NCBI RefSeq assembly: GCF_905147365.1
Contig: NC_056417.1
Span: 2,750,501 to 2,814,500 of the forward strand
Reading direction: 5' to 3'
Length of the DNA stretch: 64,000 nucleotides
Source of the DNA: Aricia agestis
Lineage: Eukaryota; Arthropoda; Insecta; Lepidoptera; Lycaenidae
Positions 32,301 through 43,262 of this stretch are shown piece after piece; position 1 is the stretch's first letter; the number at the start of each line of letters is the position of its first letter. The notes below the pieces were generated by a model that had not been told where the DNA came from, did no database searches, and saw only the letters and a program-made list of their open reading frames with translations. The position numbers were made by a program, and so were the translations under genes.

Positions 32301-35300
32301 TTCGTGGCTGTAACTTTTACAGTTTTTGCTCAGCGATGATGAATCAGTCAGTCAGTCAGGACATGTAATTTTATAAGTATAGATTACACATTGTTTTTTT
32401 TTTGTTTTCTTGTAAAAAAACCGTAGCAAGGAATATGAAAATATAAATAATGTCACCCATATCATTTTAAAACGCACAAACTATAATAAAAATATTTAAT
32501 ATTTATTTACGCTGCGTATATTCAAAGCTTTTTCTGTCATAATATGACTTTCCCAACATTTCAAGCAAAGACAAGCAGATCTTGTAAATTGTTATTCACT
32601 GTGTAAATGCTTTTATTATAAAGTTGGTTGCTATGGGACGTGAGAGGGAAAACTCCGACTAATCTGTACCATGACTGTAGGAGTTATCCATACTAATATT
32701 ATAAATGCGAAAGTGTGTTTGTCTGTCTTTCCGTCTGTCTGTCTGTTACCTCTTCACGCCCAAACTACTACACCGATTTTGCTGAAATTTGGATATATAG
32801 CCTATAGGATACATTTTCCCCGAAAAATGTACGGTTCCCGCGCGATAACTTTGGCGCAACAGAGTTGCGGGCGTCATCTAGTCGAAAATAAAGAGAAACC
32901 AGAAGTTGTTTGGCGACCGATCCATTTCAGTCAGTCACGTGACATAACAAATAGTAGTTCTCACCGTGCCCGCTGGCGGTCGCGGCGCTCGCGCTCGGCG
33001 GACGACGCTCGCGAGCAGTCCCGCGCGCGCCGCTCGGCGAGCCGCTCGGAGCCCTCGGCGATCCACAGCATGATGCGCGGCCCCGCGCCCGCCGTGCCCT
33101 CGCTCACCACCGACACGCCGCTGTCCGTCAACTCCGTCACCGTCTTCTTAGAGAACGACCTGGAAATTAATGTAAAAAATATTATATAATGCTGATTTAT
33201 TAAAAGGGGCTTAAAAATATAAAGGGCGGGACTTATGTGTATAGGAACGAAAACAAAACGCGAAAGACGCTTTTTCTTGTGCTAAAAAAACAAAAGTAAA
33301 ACCTTAGCAGTCAGCACAAAGACCACCAAAGAAATTGATTAACAGACGAAGATAGCGATAGCTATAACATATTTTGTCGGTTATTGTTAGTTATGATTTG
33401 TCGGCTAAGCCCCAATTTCACCAACGACTGTTAAAGTTAACGCTCGAATTAGTATCACGTCACCTCTTTCGTTTTTCTTATGAGTGAAAGAGAAGACATT
33501 ACATTTTAACGAGCTGTTAACACTAACAGACGTTGGTGAAATTGGGGCTAAGTTTGACATAACGCGCCCAAATAACGGTCCGACATGTGGCCATGAATCA
33601 ACTTCTCTGATACAGAGATACAGTATTTCCGTAAGGCGCAACATTTGTGTTATCGTTGTGTATTTACACCATGTTTCTTAGCTATTACAGCATCCAGGTG
33701 TTATAAAAAGCAGCAGGCTGTACCTGCGCGACAGCGAGTGTGGGTGGTGCGGGTGTTCGGGCGCGTCGTAGTGTCCGGAGTCCGCGGAGAGGGCGGAGGG
33801 CGCGCGCCGCCGTCGCCGCCGCCCGCCCGGCGGGGACGCGCCCGGCGTGCGCTCCGACCACACGCGCGACACGTGCTGGTCTGGAATAAGACATATCGAT
33901 TTATTATTGCAACCTGCTATTCGATAAATTGACTGTGTTTCAAACCGCGAAAGGATATCTGCGGTAAGAAATGCGAAATGACGATGTCGTAAATAATTGT
34001 CGTTATATTAACGGTCGCCTTTAAATTAGATAGCAAGTAGACAACCGAAGGTCGGTGTGTAAAGTCGGAGCTTCGGCCGGACACCATAAAGTAACAATTC
34101 CAATCGAGTCAGTTTACTTTTCAGCTTTATTAGGTTCATTTTATTTTTAACCGGTGGTAGGCACCGTAGCTAATATTAACATTCTGAAAGTATTTTCTTA
34201 AAATCTACTCAGAAATAAAACATTATTTATTTATTTATTTTAACATCTCCTTTATTTCTATAATTAGGTAAATATTTATTATTTACATAAACAAATAGTT
34301 TACCTAATATATCCTGGTCGTTGTCGTCGTCGATCTGCAGCTTCTCGCGTATGGCGGCGGCCACCAGCTGCGGCGGCAGCGCCTGCGTCGCCGCGTCCTC
34401 GCCGTCACCCTGTAACGACACGTATACGTTAGTTGTATGACCGTGCGAGAGAGACACAGATACATGTTGACTCTCACTATTATTGTCACGACGCAACTTT
34501 GCGTACGCGAGAAAGATTAATTTTAGTACTTTTCTGTCACGTCTCATACGTGTGTTACACTCTATTTCATATGTGTGTGTGTTTATGGCAACATGTAATG
34601 CGAAAATGGGATTACTGAACAGTTAGCAGCATATGCCGGCGGCAGCGAACGTCATGTAGCCGCCAGAAGGTACAACTGTAGTGCGTGCGCGCGCGCGTGC
34701 TTTTGTGTGTGTGTGAGAGAGAGATAGAGTCGCAGAGAGCACTGACCTCGGCCAGACGGCGCTCGAGGCGCTCCTTGTTCTCGCGGTCGCGGCGCACGCG
34801 CTCCAGCTTCTCGATGAGCAGCGGCGCGAACTCCGCCGGCGGCAGCACGCGCAGCTGTTCTGACTGCACGCGCTGCGTCCGCGGTATTACCTGCAACACA
34901 ATATTTCATGTTATTGAGTACTTTAGGCTTTAGTCAGTAAATTATGGAATAATTGTTGCTATGAGTAACTGCAGTGTTTTACTACTGTAGAAACGGTAGA
35001 TAGAAATCCAGACATAGACTCACACCAATATTTTTTGTGCTTGTAAAACAAAAGATAAAGAAAAAATAGGAATTATTTCTCATTTTACTTTTTGTTTCTA
35101 TCTGGCCAGTGTATTTTATCTTAACTATCACTTCGACACACATCTCTACAGATGTTGATGAACTCACCATAGCCGAATCCTGCTCCTTGTTAATAACGGC
35201 ATGTCGGTCGAGGCCGTACAGCCGCGGCCGGTGGCGGCTCTCGCGACATTCGCGTCCACCGCGCATAGACATGCCGTCCCTGAGAGAATAACACTATTAG

Positions 35301-38300
35301 ATGTGGTGTTGAAGATAGAAAAGTATAAGTAGCCGCGTTAAGGCTGGTCTTTATGTCCAACGAAATTTTAATTATTGATTAAGTTATTAGAAGTTACCAT
35401 TACACTTAGTTAAAGTTTATCTTGAACAATGAAATATTATTTAAGAAATCTTCAGATCTATTTTGTATGTATCAATTTAGTGTACTTCTATAACTAATAA
35501 AATGAGGTAAACAAAGAACGCTAAAAAACTAATAAAAATTAAAATGAATCGCAAATTAGTAAAACAAGCTCAATACAGCCGGGGTGGTTGCATGTGGATC
35601 GTGGGGTGACATACTCTAAGAGCTGCTGACAGTTAAAACGCATATGAAACAAGTCACAGCCTCTCAGCCTATTTTATACAGCACATAGCTATATGCTACA
35701 ATGTAAACTTACCTTAAATCGCTGACTCATACAAACCTCTTATCGGATAGCTATACGTCACTATCCACCATAGCTCCATTTCTTTCTATCACACTTACAG
35801 ACTGCTACCGGAGAGCGAGACGGCATATCATCTTTCCTGTTAAGACAAGTGCGCGCTGTACAACACTCGCGCACCGCACGGGGCGTGTCACTCCGTCCCT
35901 CTTTATCACACTTACAGACTGCTGCCGGGAAGCGAGACGGCATATCTGCTTTACTACTAAGTCAGTGTAGCCCGCGTACTGTACGCCGACCGCTGGCGCC
36001 TGGCGGCGCGCTAGTCGCTCGGTCCCTCTCTATCACACTTACAGACTGCTGCCGGAGAGCGAGACGGCGTCGCTGTCGGCGCGGCCGCTGCTAAAGCTCG
36101 CGCGCTCCGAGTCCTGGCGCGACGCCGGCGTGTAGCCCGCGTACGTCACCGCCTGGCGCCGCTCTAGTCTCTCCGTCCCTCTCTATCATACTTACAGACT
36201 GCTGCCGGAGAGCGAGACGGCGTCGCTGTCGGCGCGGCCGCTGCTGAGGCTAGCGCGCTCCGAGTCCTGGCGCGACGCCGGCGTGTAGCCCGCGTACGTC
36301 ACGTGCGCGCTGTACACCGACCGCTTCCGTCTGTTCGCCGTGCGGGGTAAAGTCAAGCGTAAACGAAAACGGGGTAAAACATGCAAATGCAGAAGCTAAC
36401 ATTCGGGATAGGGTCACACGTACTAAAGGTGATGTGACGGTGTTGCAAGTTACATGATTTGAAAAGGGATAAAACGAAAAAAAAATAATTTTAACTCAAA
36501 ATTTTAAAGGCTAATTTATAAAAAAAAATCAAAAAATCTCAAAATAAAAAAATTATAATCTTGACACTGTTGTGCGTTTTCTTCGTTAAGTTTATAACTT
36601 GTTTAACATGTATTGTTCATATATTATGTGTTGTGTTTAGAAAGTACTAGAGTGATGTCTTTACAATGTGGAAAATAGTAAGTGCTCAATTTGTGTGATG
36701 TCAGTAAGCAGAAGAATATGACGTCACAAAGTGTAATGTTGCCGAATCAGTCGAATTACTATGTAAAAGTTTATCGCTATAGTGCAATAATGTCATGTAA
36801 AGACTTTGTTCTTTTGGAAAGTAAGTGTAAGTCACACAAAGTGTACATGATAGTATCGAGTTAGATACGATAGACTGTGATGTGGTAGTGTTGATATGTG
36901 GGGCTAAGGGTGCGAGTACTCACGGCGCGACATCGTGCAGTCGCCGCGACTGCGTGGCCATGAGCGCGTCGTGCGTTAGTCGCGGCGGCGGCCCGCCCGC
37001 ACCCCCCACACTCCCCGCGCCCGCAGCCAGCTCCTGACCCTCGTGGAGTGTCGCCAGACCGCTGCCAACGCTCGACTGGAATATGCATTGGTAATGTTAA
37101 TAACACGTAACACACATATTAACGTTTGTGTAAATAATAACTGACAATATTGCATTGTATTAGTATTGTGTACAATATTGCAGGCAATGTAACATTCAAT
37201 TTCACTACTTAAATATTTATTTAAACATGATTGCAGATTGACAATATAACTCTACAGCTTCGAAGATCCTATTAGTCATTATTAGTATAGGCTTATATTG
37301 AACTCTTTGTTGTAAGCCGTAACACGTACGCCTCGGAGCGCAGAGCAGATTGAGCCGTGTGGCGTACACAATAGGGGTGTGTTTACCTCCTTGTTGTAGG
37401 AGTGCGGCGGCGATCGGTCGGGCGAGGAGAGTGGCTGCGTGGCGGCGCTGACGTACGACACGTACGCCTCGGAGCGCAGGAACGCCTGGTACGTGCTCTC
37501 CGTTATGGCGCGCGTCACCTGTGAAGTAAAGTCCAATGAAAAAAGAATGTAACATGATAAACTTGAGGTCAAAAATTAAGTTAAATTCTTTACTATTTTT
37601 AATCTACTATTATTGATCACGTTATCGATAAGTTGCTTGCAAATCTTGCAATATTATGTTAACAATACGCGCCGCCTAATAATGTTTACACTCGCTGCAA
37701 ATGCAGGGCCGCTTGCTCGCACGACACGCTCGCTATCAGCTGAGCGCTGCGTACATCTTAATGATTTTTACCTACATAGCACGCACCGCTCCTATGCTAT
37801 ATTTTATCTACTGTCTATTTACTTCAATGACTTTGGGTCCTGTTTTTATGAATGTAATATATTGCTGTCAAAATTGTTTTTATTTTCTAACATGAACATT
37901 CGATAATAACCTAAGGATTTACTATCAAAACGTCCGGGGCTTAAGGTCTAAGACGGATACTTTCTTCGGGAATCTAAGTATTTCTAGCTACGACATAGTA
38001 ATTCTAACGGAGACCTGGCTAACTGAGGACATCAACAGCTGTGAATTATTCGACGATAGGTACTCGGTGTGGCGGCGCGATTACGCGGCTACGGGCCAGT
38101 CGCGGGGCGGGGGGGTGCTCATCGCCGCGCGCCGCGGTATCACCGTCGTACTGAGGACGGACTTTCAGTCGACCGCCGAGGATCTATGGTTAAGTATAAC
38201 ACCTAGCCTTCCCAGCAGACGTCGTAGAGTAATACACAATATACATTTGTGTGTTTTGTACTTGTGTAATCAAAATCGCGGCCCTACGTTCTCGCAGCAA

Positions 38301-41300
38301 TTAAACAACTACCTAGATAAACTCAACGAAATAGTTTTATTGCACCCCGAGGACAAGTATCTCGTCACCGGGGATTTTAATATGAGCTCGATATCCTGGC
38401 CAGTCGACGTCGATGCTCCTATTACGACTGACTCGTTATCAAACGACGAAATTTCTTTTATTGATGAAATAAATGTACATTGTCTTAGGCAATTCAACTT
38501 AATTAGGAATAGCTTCGGACGAATATTAGACCTAGTGTTGTGCAACGATAATGACGTCACCGTGTCGGAGTGTCACGATGCTCTCGTGCCGCTCGACCCT
38601 CACCACAACGCACTCTGGATTGACATGAATTTTTCTGATAGCTACTCATGAAAATCGTCTCAGTTTCAAAGGCGCATGTTTCATAATTGTAACTACGATG
38701 ACGTCAATAATGATATTAATTCTATTCGTTGGGAAACTGGACTATCTAAGCGATCGTGTGAGGATGCACTTGACTACTTTTATGCTTCAATTAATGCTAT
38801 TATAAATGACCGAATACCTTTAAAAGTATCTCACAACAATACCTACCCTATCTGGTTTACATCGGCATTAATAAAGCTCCTTAAAGAAAAACACAAACAT
38901 TTAAGAAGGTATAAAAAGTACCACAACTTATCAGATTTTCACACATTTAAACTATTGCGTGATCGCGCTAATAGTTTAGAAGCTACTTGTTATAAACAAT
39001 ATCTCGGTACCGTAGAAAACTCAATTGAGCGTAATCCCAAACAATTTTGGAGTTACATAAAAAGCAAGTCAAGTACGAGTTGACTACCTTCTAAAGAGGT
39101 AGTCATAGCAAATAGCATCTAAAGCTCTTGGCTTCTTAAAGCGAAACTCTAAAGAATTTGTTCGCGCTAAAACCATCAAGGTTCTATATTGCTCTCCGGT
39201 TAGAAGTCACCTTGAGTATGCCTCCCAAATTTGGAACCCCAGGTATAAAATTCACATTAATAGAATTGAGAACATCCAAAGAAAATTTATACGTTACCTG
39301 TGTTTTAAGACTAATCAACGGTTTAGTAGTTCCAATTATAAGTCTGTCTGTACTAAACACCACCTACTTACCCTAGAGGACCGTCGTGATATTGCTGATT
39401 TGTCTTTTCTTGTGAAAATCCCTTCGAATAATCTTGACTGCCCCAACCTATTATCTAAGTTTTCTTTTAAAATTCCTACTAAGTCCTACCGTCGTCATGT
39501 CCCTATCTTCTTACCCACTACCCACACCTACTACAGACAGAACTCCTTCACGTATCGTGCGAGCAAGCTACTTAGCTCGATTTGTTCCAATATGGATCTT
39601 GATATTTTCAATTGTAATGTTTCGGCTCTAAAAAGATCGTTATGCAAGCACTTTGTCGATCAAAAATAATTGATTGTTGATGTTTATCTCTTCTGTATTG
39701 TAATGTAAGAAATAAAATAACACTAAATAAATAACTGATATTCTTGTCTAAAGTGTAAATTGTGTTGCAGTAGTACTAGGTATTCATAAAATATTTAAGC
39801 CAATATACTGTAAACTATTACTATTAGTGAAAACTTCTAATTGGCTCCTTATTATGTATTCCGTTTTTTTTAATTTCATTGTAACAATAGCTGCAAGTTT
39901 TCCATGTATCTTAAAATAAAATAAAATAAAAAGGAAGTGTAATGATTATATGAAATCATTGTCAAAATTTAATCAGTAACGCCCATATTAATGAATGGAA
40001 TATAATTATGACCAAACCAAATTTTACCTCTTGTTCCATGTTGTCGAAGATGGTCTTCTCGATGTTGGTGCCATCCTTGAGGCTCTGCTTCACGTACTGC
40101 TTGAGCTCCTCGGGCATCGCTAGCTGAGACTTGCGTAGAAACCTGATACAAAAGTTAGACTTCGTAATTTCGATAAAAGCAAAGATTTTCTTCAACACTC
40201 AAGTTTTCTTAGTCTGTAAATATGTATAGTGTGTCAAGAAAGTGAAGAAATTAAAAAGTGGCAACATCGTAGTGTCATCCCTTTCAAATCAATAGAAAAA
40301 AGGGATGACACTACGATGTTGCCACTTTTTAATTTCTTCACTTTCTTGATGCACTATATATGTTTTAATATTCAGCTGAAAGATTTTGCATTGCGAGTTG
40401 CGAGTTCAAATAAAAGCTGCCAATTGCCAAAAAATCGTCCAATAATTTCAAATGCCATTTTCTTGTTATTTACCCTGGGTGTAATTTATTGGCTAGGTAA
40501 ACTAGACGACTGCAACTTATTATTGTAGCACTACATCATCATACAGTCAAGCAGAGCCCTAAAAGCCAAGTGGCAACCCTAACCGCGCTTTTAGCCACTC
40601 GCTTTTACCAAAACTACCGCGCGACAATCAAATCTCAACCTTATCACGAGCGCACAAGACTCACTTGTATATCGCGGAGACGACCTGTCTGATCTTGGCG
40701 GGCTCGGTCTCCTGGCGCAGGCCGTGCACCGCGAAGTAGAAGTTGAGGCGGTCGACGTGCAGCCCGCCGGCCCCGCCCACGAACTTGCGGAACAGGCGTA
40801 CGCCCTCCGCGTCCTGGACATAACAAATGTTATTGTAGTGATATTAGTAGAGTTGTTGAATGGTTAATGGCGCTAGTAAATATATTAACTGCCCCACTCA
40901 GCGTGTAACATTAATTATATGAATGTATTATAATTAATTCAAAATTTTGACAAAAGCCCCATACATTATCTGTGAAACTCTTCATTAAATTGAAGATTCA
41001 TTATAATTAAATACGGCGGTAAGAGCGCTTTCGCACTACGGCCTAACTACGGAATAACTGAAGCCGTACCAGCGAAGCGACACGTGACGGCCAAATACTG
41101 TTTGTATCTAATTATTTTATTGTTTGTTTGAGCTAAGCCGTATTAGAGCGCTTACAGACGAACGGCACTTGTCGACGGCAGTCGACGGCTGCCGTCGACA
41201 ACTGTCAAAAAATCAATGAAAAAGAACGTCGACGTGTCGACGCGTGCCGTTCGTCTATTATGCGGCAGCGAATCTGCGCGACACAAACGATAGAACAATG

Positions 41301-42746
41301 GAAGGTGAACTAAGAACTGTCGCATCGCACCGCTGCTGCGTAGTGATCTGCTGGAATAACGTAATGTGTACGTACCTCGAGCAGGTGGTGCAGCGTTCGC
41401 GCCCAGCGCAGGTAGGGCGGCGAGGGCGAGCGCTCGGAGCTTCCCGACGACCCCTCCGTCTGCGACCGCCATACCCCGCCCACCCTAAAAGAAAAGGTCC
41501 ATTAGTCATTGCTCAAACCTAACATTATTAGGGCCCGCATTAACAAACCGCTCTCATACCCCTACTCAATGGCTGGTGCAGGTGGCTAATACACCTTTAG
41601 CCCGGCCGCACATTTTCCGAATTTTATATGCAGGACGCCTCACCCCGCTCATACATTTTGACACGTCAGAATTCTAATAGTATGCGGGGTCTACAACAAA
41701 ATGTATGAAAAGAGTGCATTCCGGCGGGGGTCCGAATTTTTCTGATCAGAAACGGATAATGTGCGGCCGGCTTAGAGCCTCATCGTTGCAAGCGGCCTCG
41801 GAGCGGTATGGGCACACAGCGTAAACGTTGTAAACTCGCTGCAGACGCGCGATAAAAACAATTGCGTATCCGAAACTGGTCTGCCACGTTTTCAGTGCGC
41901 AGCCGCGGCTTTCTGCCTGGTGAAGTCCACTGCTTTCCATAGGAGGAGGCCTTAATAGGAGGAAGCCTATTAAGGCCTCCATCCAGTTTTAGATCAACAT
42001 TACCAGTAAATTGTTTCCAAGATCCTCCTACACAGATTTTCATTGCAACTTATCACTTGCAACCTGTATCTACAAATTGTTATGTCAGAAAAATCCTATG
42101 CCTTAACAAATAAAATTAATATCATTAAAATAACCATTAGTGTTTCTGTCGTTGTCTTGTCTGCTAGACATTAATTATTATTAACATATTTTTATTATTA
42201 ACACCCTAGTGTGCATAATACTCACTTTGCGATATTAGGGTGTGTGAACACATGTCTGGTCTGAGATTTCCCCTTCTCCTCGCCTGAAGCCGGCGGCAGC
42301 GACGACCTGTCAGCAAGCTTGTGCTCCCAACCTGGAACACGATATTACATTGATGTTGTTATGTAAGCCACTAGTGATTCATTGAAAACTTAGCGCGAAA
42401 AGACTATAGAACTACAACATATCCTAAAGTCGATTAAATCACATCAAATTACTAATAATACTACCAATTGTCGCGCGACTCCCCTGTAAAAAAAGTATCC
42501 TATGTCATTCCCTGTCGTCTATATATTTATGCTAAATTTAATCAAAATCGGACAAGTCATTTCGAAGTTTTAAAGTTAGTACTTCCAAACAAATAAACAA
42601 ACTTTTTCTTTTTATAATTAAGTATTATGACTGAACATTGTAAAAAGTGCTAGGATATATTTACCTTGCGGGTGGCCGCCTATAGGAGTGTGGCTCATGG
42701 CGCACAGGCCGTGCTCCCACCCGCGCGCTGCATGGCTAGACACCAC
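29343..42746 (-). CDS. Axin: Axin, scaffold of the beta-catenin destruction complex
   Basis: Cytoplasmic scaffold that gathers APC, GSK3, CK1 and beta-catenin and restrains Wnt signalling. Exons: 42746-42665, 42331-42226, 41484-41376, 40813-40665, 40142-40028, 37518-37387, 37075-36924, 36330-36196, 35279-35168, 34890-34747, 34409-34304, 33880-33724, 33159-32965, 29866-29690 and 29469-29343 (TGA). From the first acceptor they give 665 aa; from ATG 42698 (MSHTPIGGHPQ, like the fly start MSGHPSG), 649. RGS domain ~74-192 (PPYLRWARTLHHLLED ... STYQAFLRSEAYVSYV). GSK3-binding helix ~367-390 (FAPLLIEKLERVRRD). Beta-catenin site ~432 (DQHVSRVW). A conserved IMLWIAEGSE follows. The C-terminal DIX domain (~568-649) has VPYRFKVPAAPLTLRTLKEY and RKGNYRYFFK. 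The N-terminal tankyrase motif looks altered. Exon 8 has decayed tandem copies downstream. Upstream exons or 5' UTR are not located. Confidence 0.95.
29985..30130 (-). repeat. Repeat tail, copy 1 ('accggtggtaggcaccgtag')
   Basis: A poly-T run of about 30 (29980-30010), then tctgagtagattttaagaaaat ... agctacggtgcctaccaccggt. The same tail runs in the opposite direction at 34135-34225. It looks like the 3' end of a retroposon in an Axin intron. Confidence 0.75.
30473..30536. repeat. Perfect 30-bp palindrome
   Basis: Arms 30473-30502 (acatttcagttgtgccggcg then atttaagatg) and 30507-30536 are exactly complementary around the 4-base loop cggc. Weaker mirrored words (atcgatttcg, tcgatttgatttcg) flank it. 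It lies in the 3.1-kb Axin intron before exon 14 and is probably a hairpin MITE core. Confidence 0.9.
30760..32385 (+). repeat. Interspersed repeat interrupted by a LINE
   Basis: The left part ctagctgttgcccgcgactt (30762-30800) and the right part (about 32050-32385, with acccccttcggggtaaaatt, agtgggtgtctacttaata and atgaatcagtcagtcagtca) together look like one common lepidopteran repeat. A minus-strand LINE is inserted between them. Confidence 0.65.
30820..32045 (-). mobile_element. Degenerate non-LTR retrotransposon, 5'-truncated
   Basis: Minus-strand reverse transcriptase: AQFGFRPGLSTDSAIFALK, FLDLSRAFDLVNY (32030-31850), then CGVRQGGLTSPDLFSLYVNG and the catalytic NLSYADDMVLLSPS (31825-31499). 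A frameshift and stops follow near 31440-31500, then RVERFRYLGHILTENLSDNE ... LPRYCSASGMFADARVPDYF to the end of the ORF at 30974. The 3' tail is simple TTA/ATA sequence. Only the RT and C-terminal region remain, and the copy is dead. The RT differs clearly from that of the LINE at 2436-4740. An RTE-like affinity is possible but unproven. Confidence 0.88.
32690..32890 (+). repeat. Interspersed repeat (family C)
   Basis: tactaatattataaatgcga, gtgtgtttgtctgtctttcc, then caccgattttgctgaaattt and ttcccgcgcgataactttgg. It ends about 75 bases from Axin exon 13. Confidence 0.8.
33406..33551. mobile_element. MITE, 'agccccaatttcaccaac' family, copy 1
   Basis: The ends aagccccaatttcaccaacg and cgttggtgaaattggggcta are inverted, with long inner pairing. 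The second copy is at 47895-48040 in inverted order of its unique middle. Lies in an Axin intron. Confidence 0.92.
34135..34225 (+). repeat. Repeat tail, copy 2 ('accggtggtaggcaccgtag')
   Basis: taaccggtggtaggcaccgt ... cattctgaaagtattttctt ... agaaataaaacattatttattta: the same retroposon tail as 29985-30130 on the opposite strand, with its A-rich end at 34218-34240. Confidence 0.75.
35783..36330 (-). repeat. Four-copy tandem duplication of Axin exon 8
   Basis: The exon 8 3' end plus donor (read on plus as cttacagactgctgccggag) recurs at 35794, 35911, 36038 and 36191, spaced 117, 127 and 153 bases. The 36196-36330 copy is the exon used in the model. The next (about 36043-36165) keeps an open frame almost identical to it (VTYAGYTPASRQDSERAS) and a consensus donor, but its acceptor side differs and the obvious AGs do not give the right phase. 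The two further copies are shortened and decayed (MPSRFPAAVCKCD / MPSRSPVAVCKCD reading in another frame). Confidence 0.88.
37900..39937 (+). mobile_element. Jockey-like LINE with internal deletion of the RT core
   Basis: ORF2 begins near 37903 (LRIYYQNVRGLRSKTDTFF) with an apurinic-type endonuclease: DIVILTETWL, GGVLIAARRG, YLVTGDFNMSS, LDLVLCND. The frame breaks near 38651. A linker region follows (38676-39083, ending FWSYIKSKS). The RT palm is then missing. The sequence resumes at about 39110 with the C-terminal domain (ASKALGFLKRNSKEF ... SHLEYASQIWNP ... KRSLCKHFVDQK) to a stop at 39667. The 3' end has an AAAAT-repeat tail at 39914-39937. Inserted in the 2.5-kb intron between the Axin exons at 40028 and 37518, antisense to Axin. 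Confidence 0.9.
40224..40360. mobile_element. Near-perfect palindromic MITE, copy 1
   Basis: Arms of about 60 bases (tagtgtgtcaagaaagtgaa ... gtggcaacatcgtagtgtca) mirror each other around tttcaaatcaatagaaaa. A second, more diverged copy is at 47612-47734. Confidence 0.92.
41156..41257. mobile_element. MITE with 'agacgaacggca' ends
   Basis: agacgaacggcacttgtcga is mirrored by gtcgacgcgtgccgttcgtct, with an inner cgtcgac-rich hairpin. A fragment with the same words is at 51725-51768. Confidence 0.8.
41598..41774. mobile_element. MITE with 'tagcccggccgcacatt' ends
   Basis: The left end tagcccggccgcacattttc mirrors ataatgtgcggccggctta. Inner mirrored words atacattttg / caaaatgtat are also present. 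Lies in the intron upstream of Axin exon 3. Confidence 0.8.
41944..41980. repeat. Short perfect palindrome
   Basis: ggaggccttaatagg is mirrored exactly by cctattaaggcctcc with a short spacer, in an Axin intron. Confidence 0.8.
42460..42620 (+). repeat. Interspersed repeat fragment
   Basis: Contains aaaaagtatcctatgtcatt and aatcaaaatcggacaagtca followed by an A-rich tail. These are words typical of the widespread lepidopteran 'cctatgtc ... aaaatcgg' repeats. Lies between Axin exons 1 and 2. Confidence 0.55.
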
Positions 42747-42944
42747 CTGCGAACACAACACGTTGCATTATAGCCAGAACAACAAACAAATTTTATGCAA
42801 TCAGTTATTTGCTTGAAGAATTCAATACTGCATGGGACGTGACGCACCCCTTGTATAAAGAAAATAACCCTGTCCTATCAGTGGAATAGCCATTGCTTCA
42901 ACATCTGAGCTTATGTGTGTTTTAGTTTCATCTTTTTTCTATAT

Positions 42945-43262
42945 ATTTTTTTTTTATGAAATAAGGGGGCAAACGAGCAAACGGGTCACCTGATGGAAAG
43001 CGACTTCCGTCACCCATGGACACTCGCAGCATCAGAAGAGCTGCAGGTGCGCTGCCGGCCTTTTAGAGGGAATAGGGTAATAAAGGAGGGTAGGGATGGA
43101 AGGGAAGGGAAGGAAATAGGGTAGTGGATTGGGCCTCCGGTAAACTCACTCACTCGGCGAAACACAGCGCAGGCGCTGTTTCACGCCGGTTTTCCGTGAG
43201 AACGTGGTATTTCTCCGGTCGAGCCGGCCCATTCGTGCTGAAGCATGGCTCTCCCACGTATA
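42945..43262 (-). mobile_element. LINE-tailed short element (SINE-like), copy 3
   Basis: Read on plus from its tail: tatgaaataagggggcaaac, agaagagctgcaggtgcgct, gccggccttttagagggaat, then the CCCT-rich tract complement, gcctccggtaaactcactca and finally atggctctcccacg. It lies about 200 bases upstream of the first visible Axin exon. Confidence 0.88.

Noticed and set aside
34680..34735. GT/GC dinucleotide tract as a Z-DNA or regulatory switch next to an Axin exon
   Set aside because: A short (tg)n and (ag)n microsatellite next to the exon; common in introns and no further support.
36043..36165. Mutually exclusive alternative Axin exon
   Set aside because: Open frame and good donor, but the visible acceptor AGs give the wrong phase for both neighbouring exons. 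Kept as a decaying duplicate unless RNA shows otherwise.
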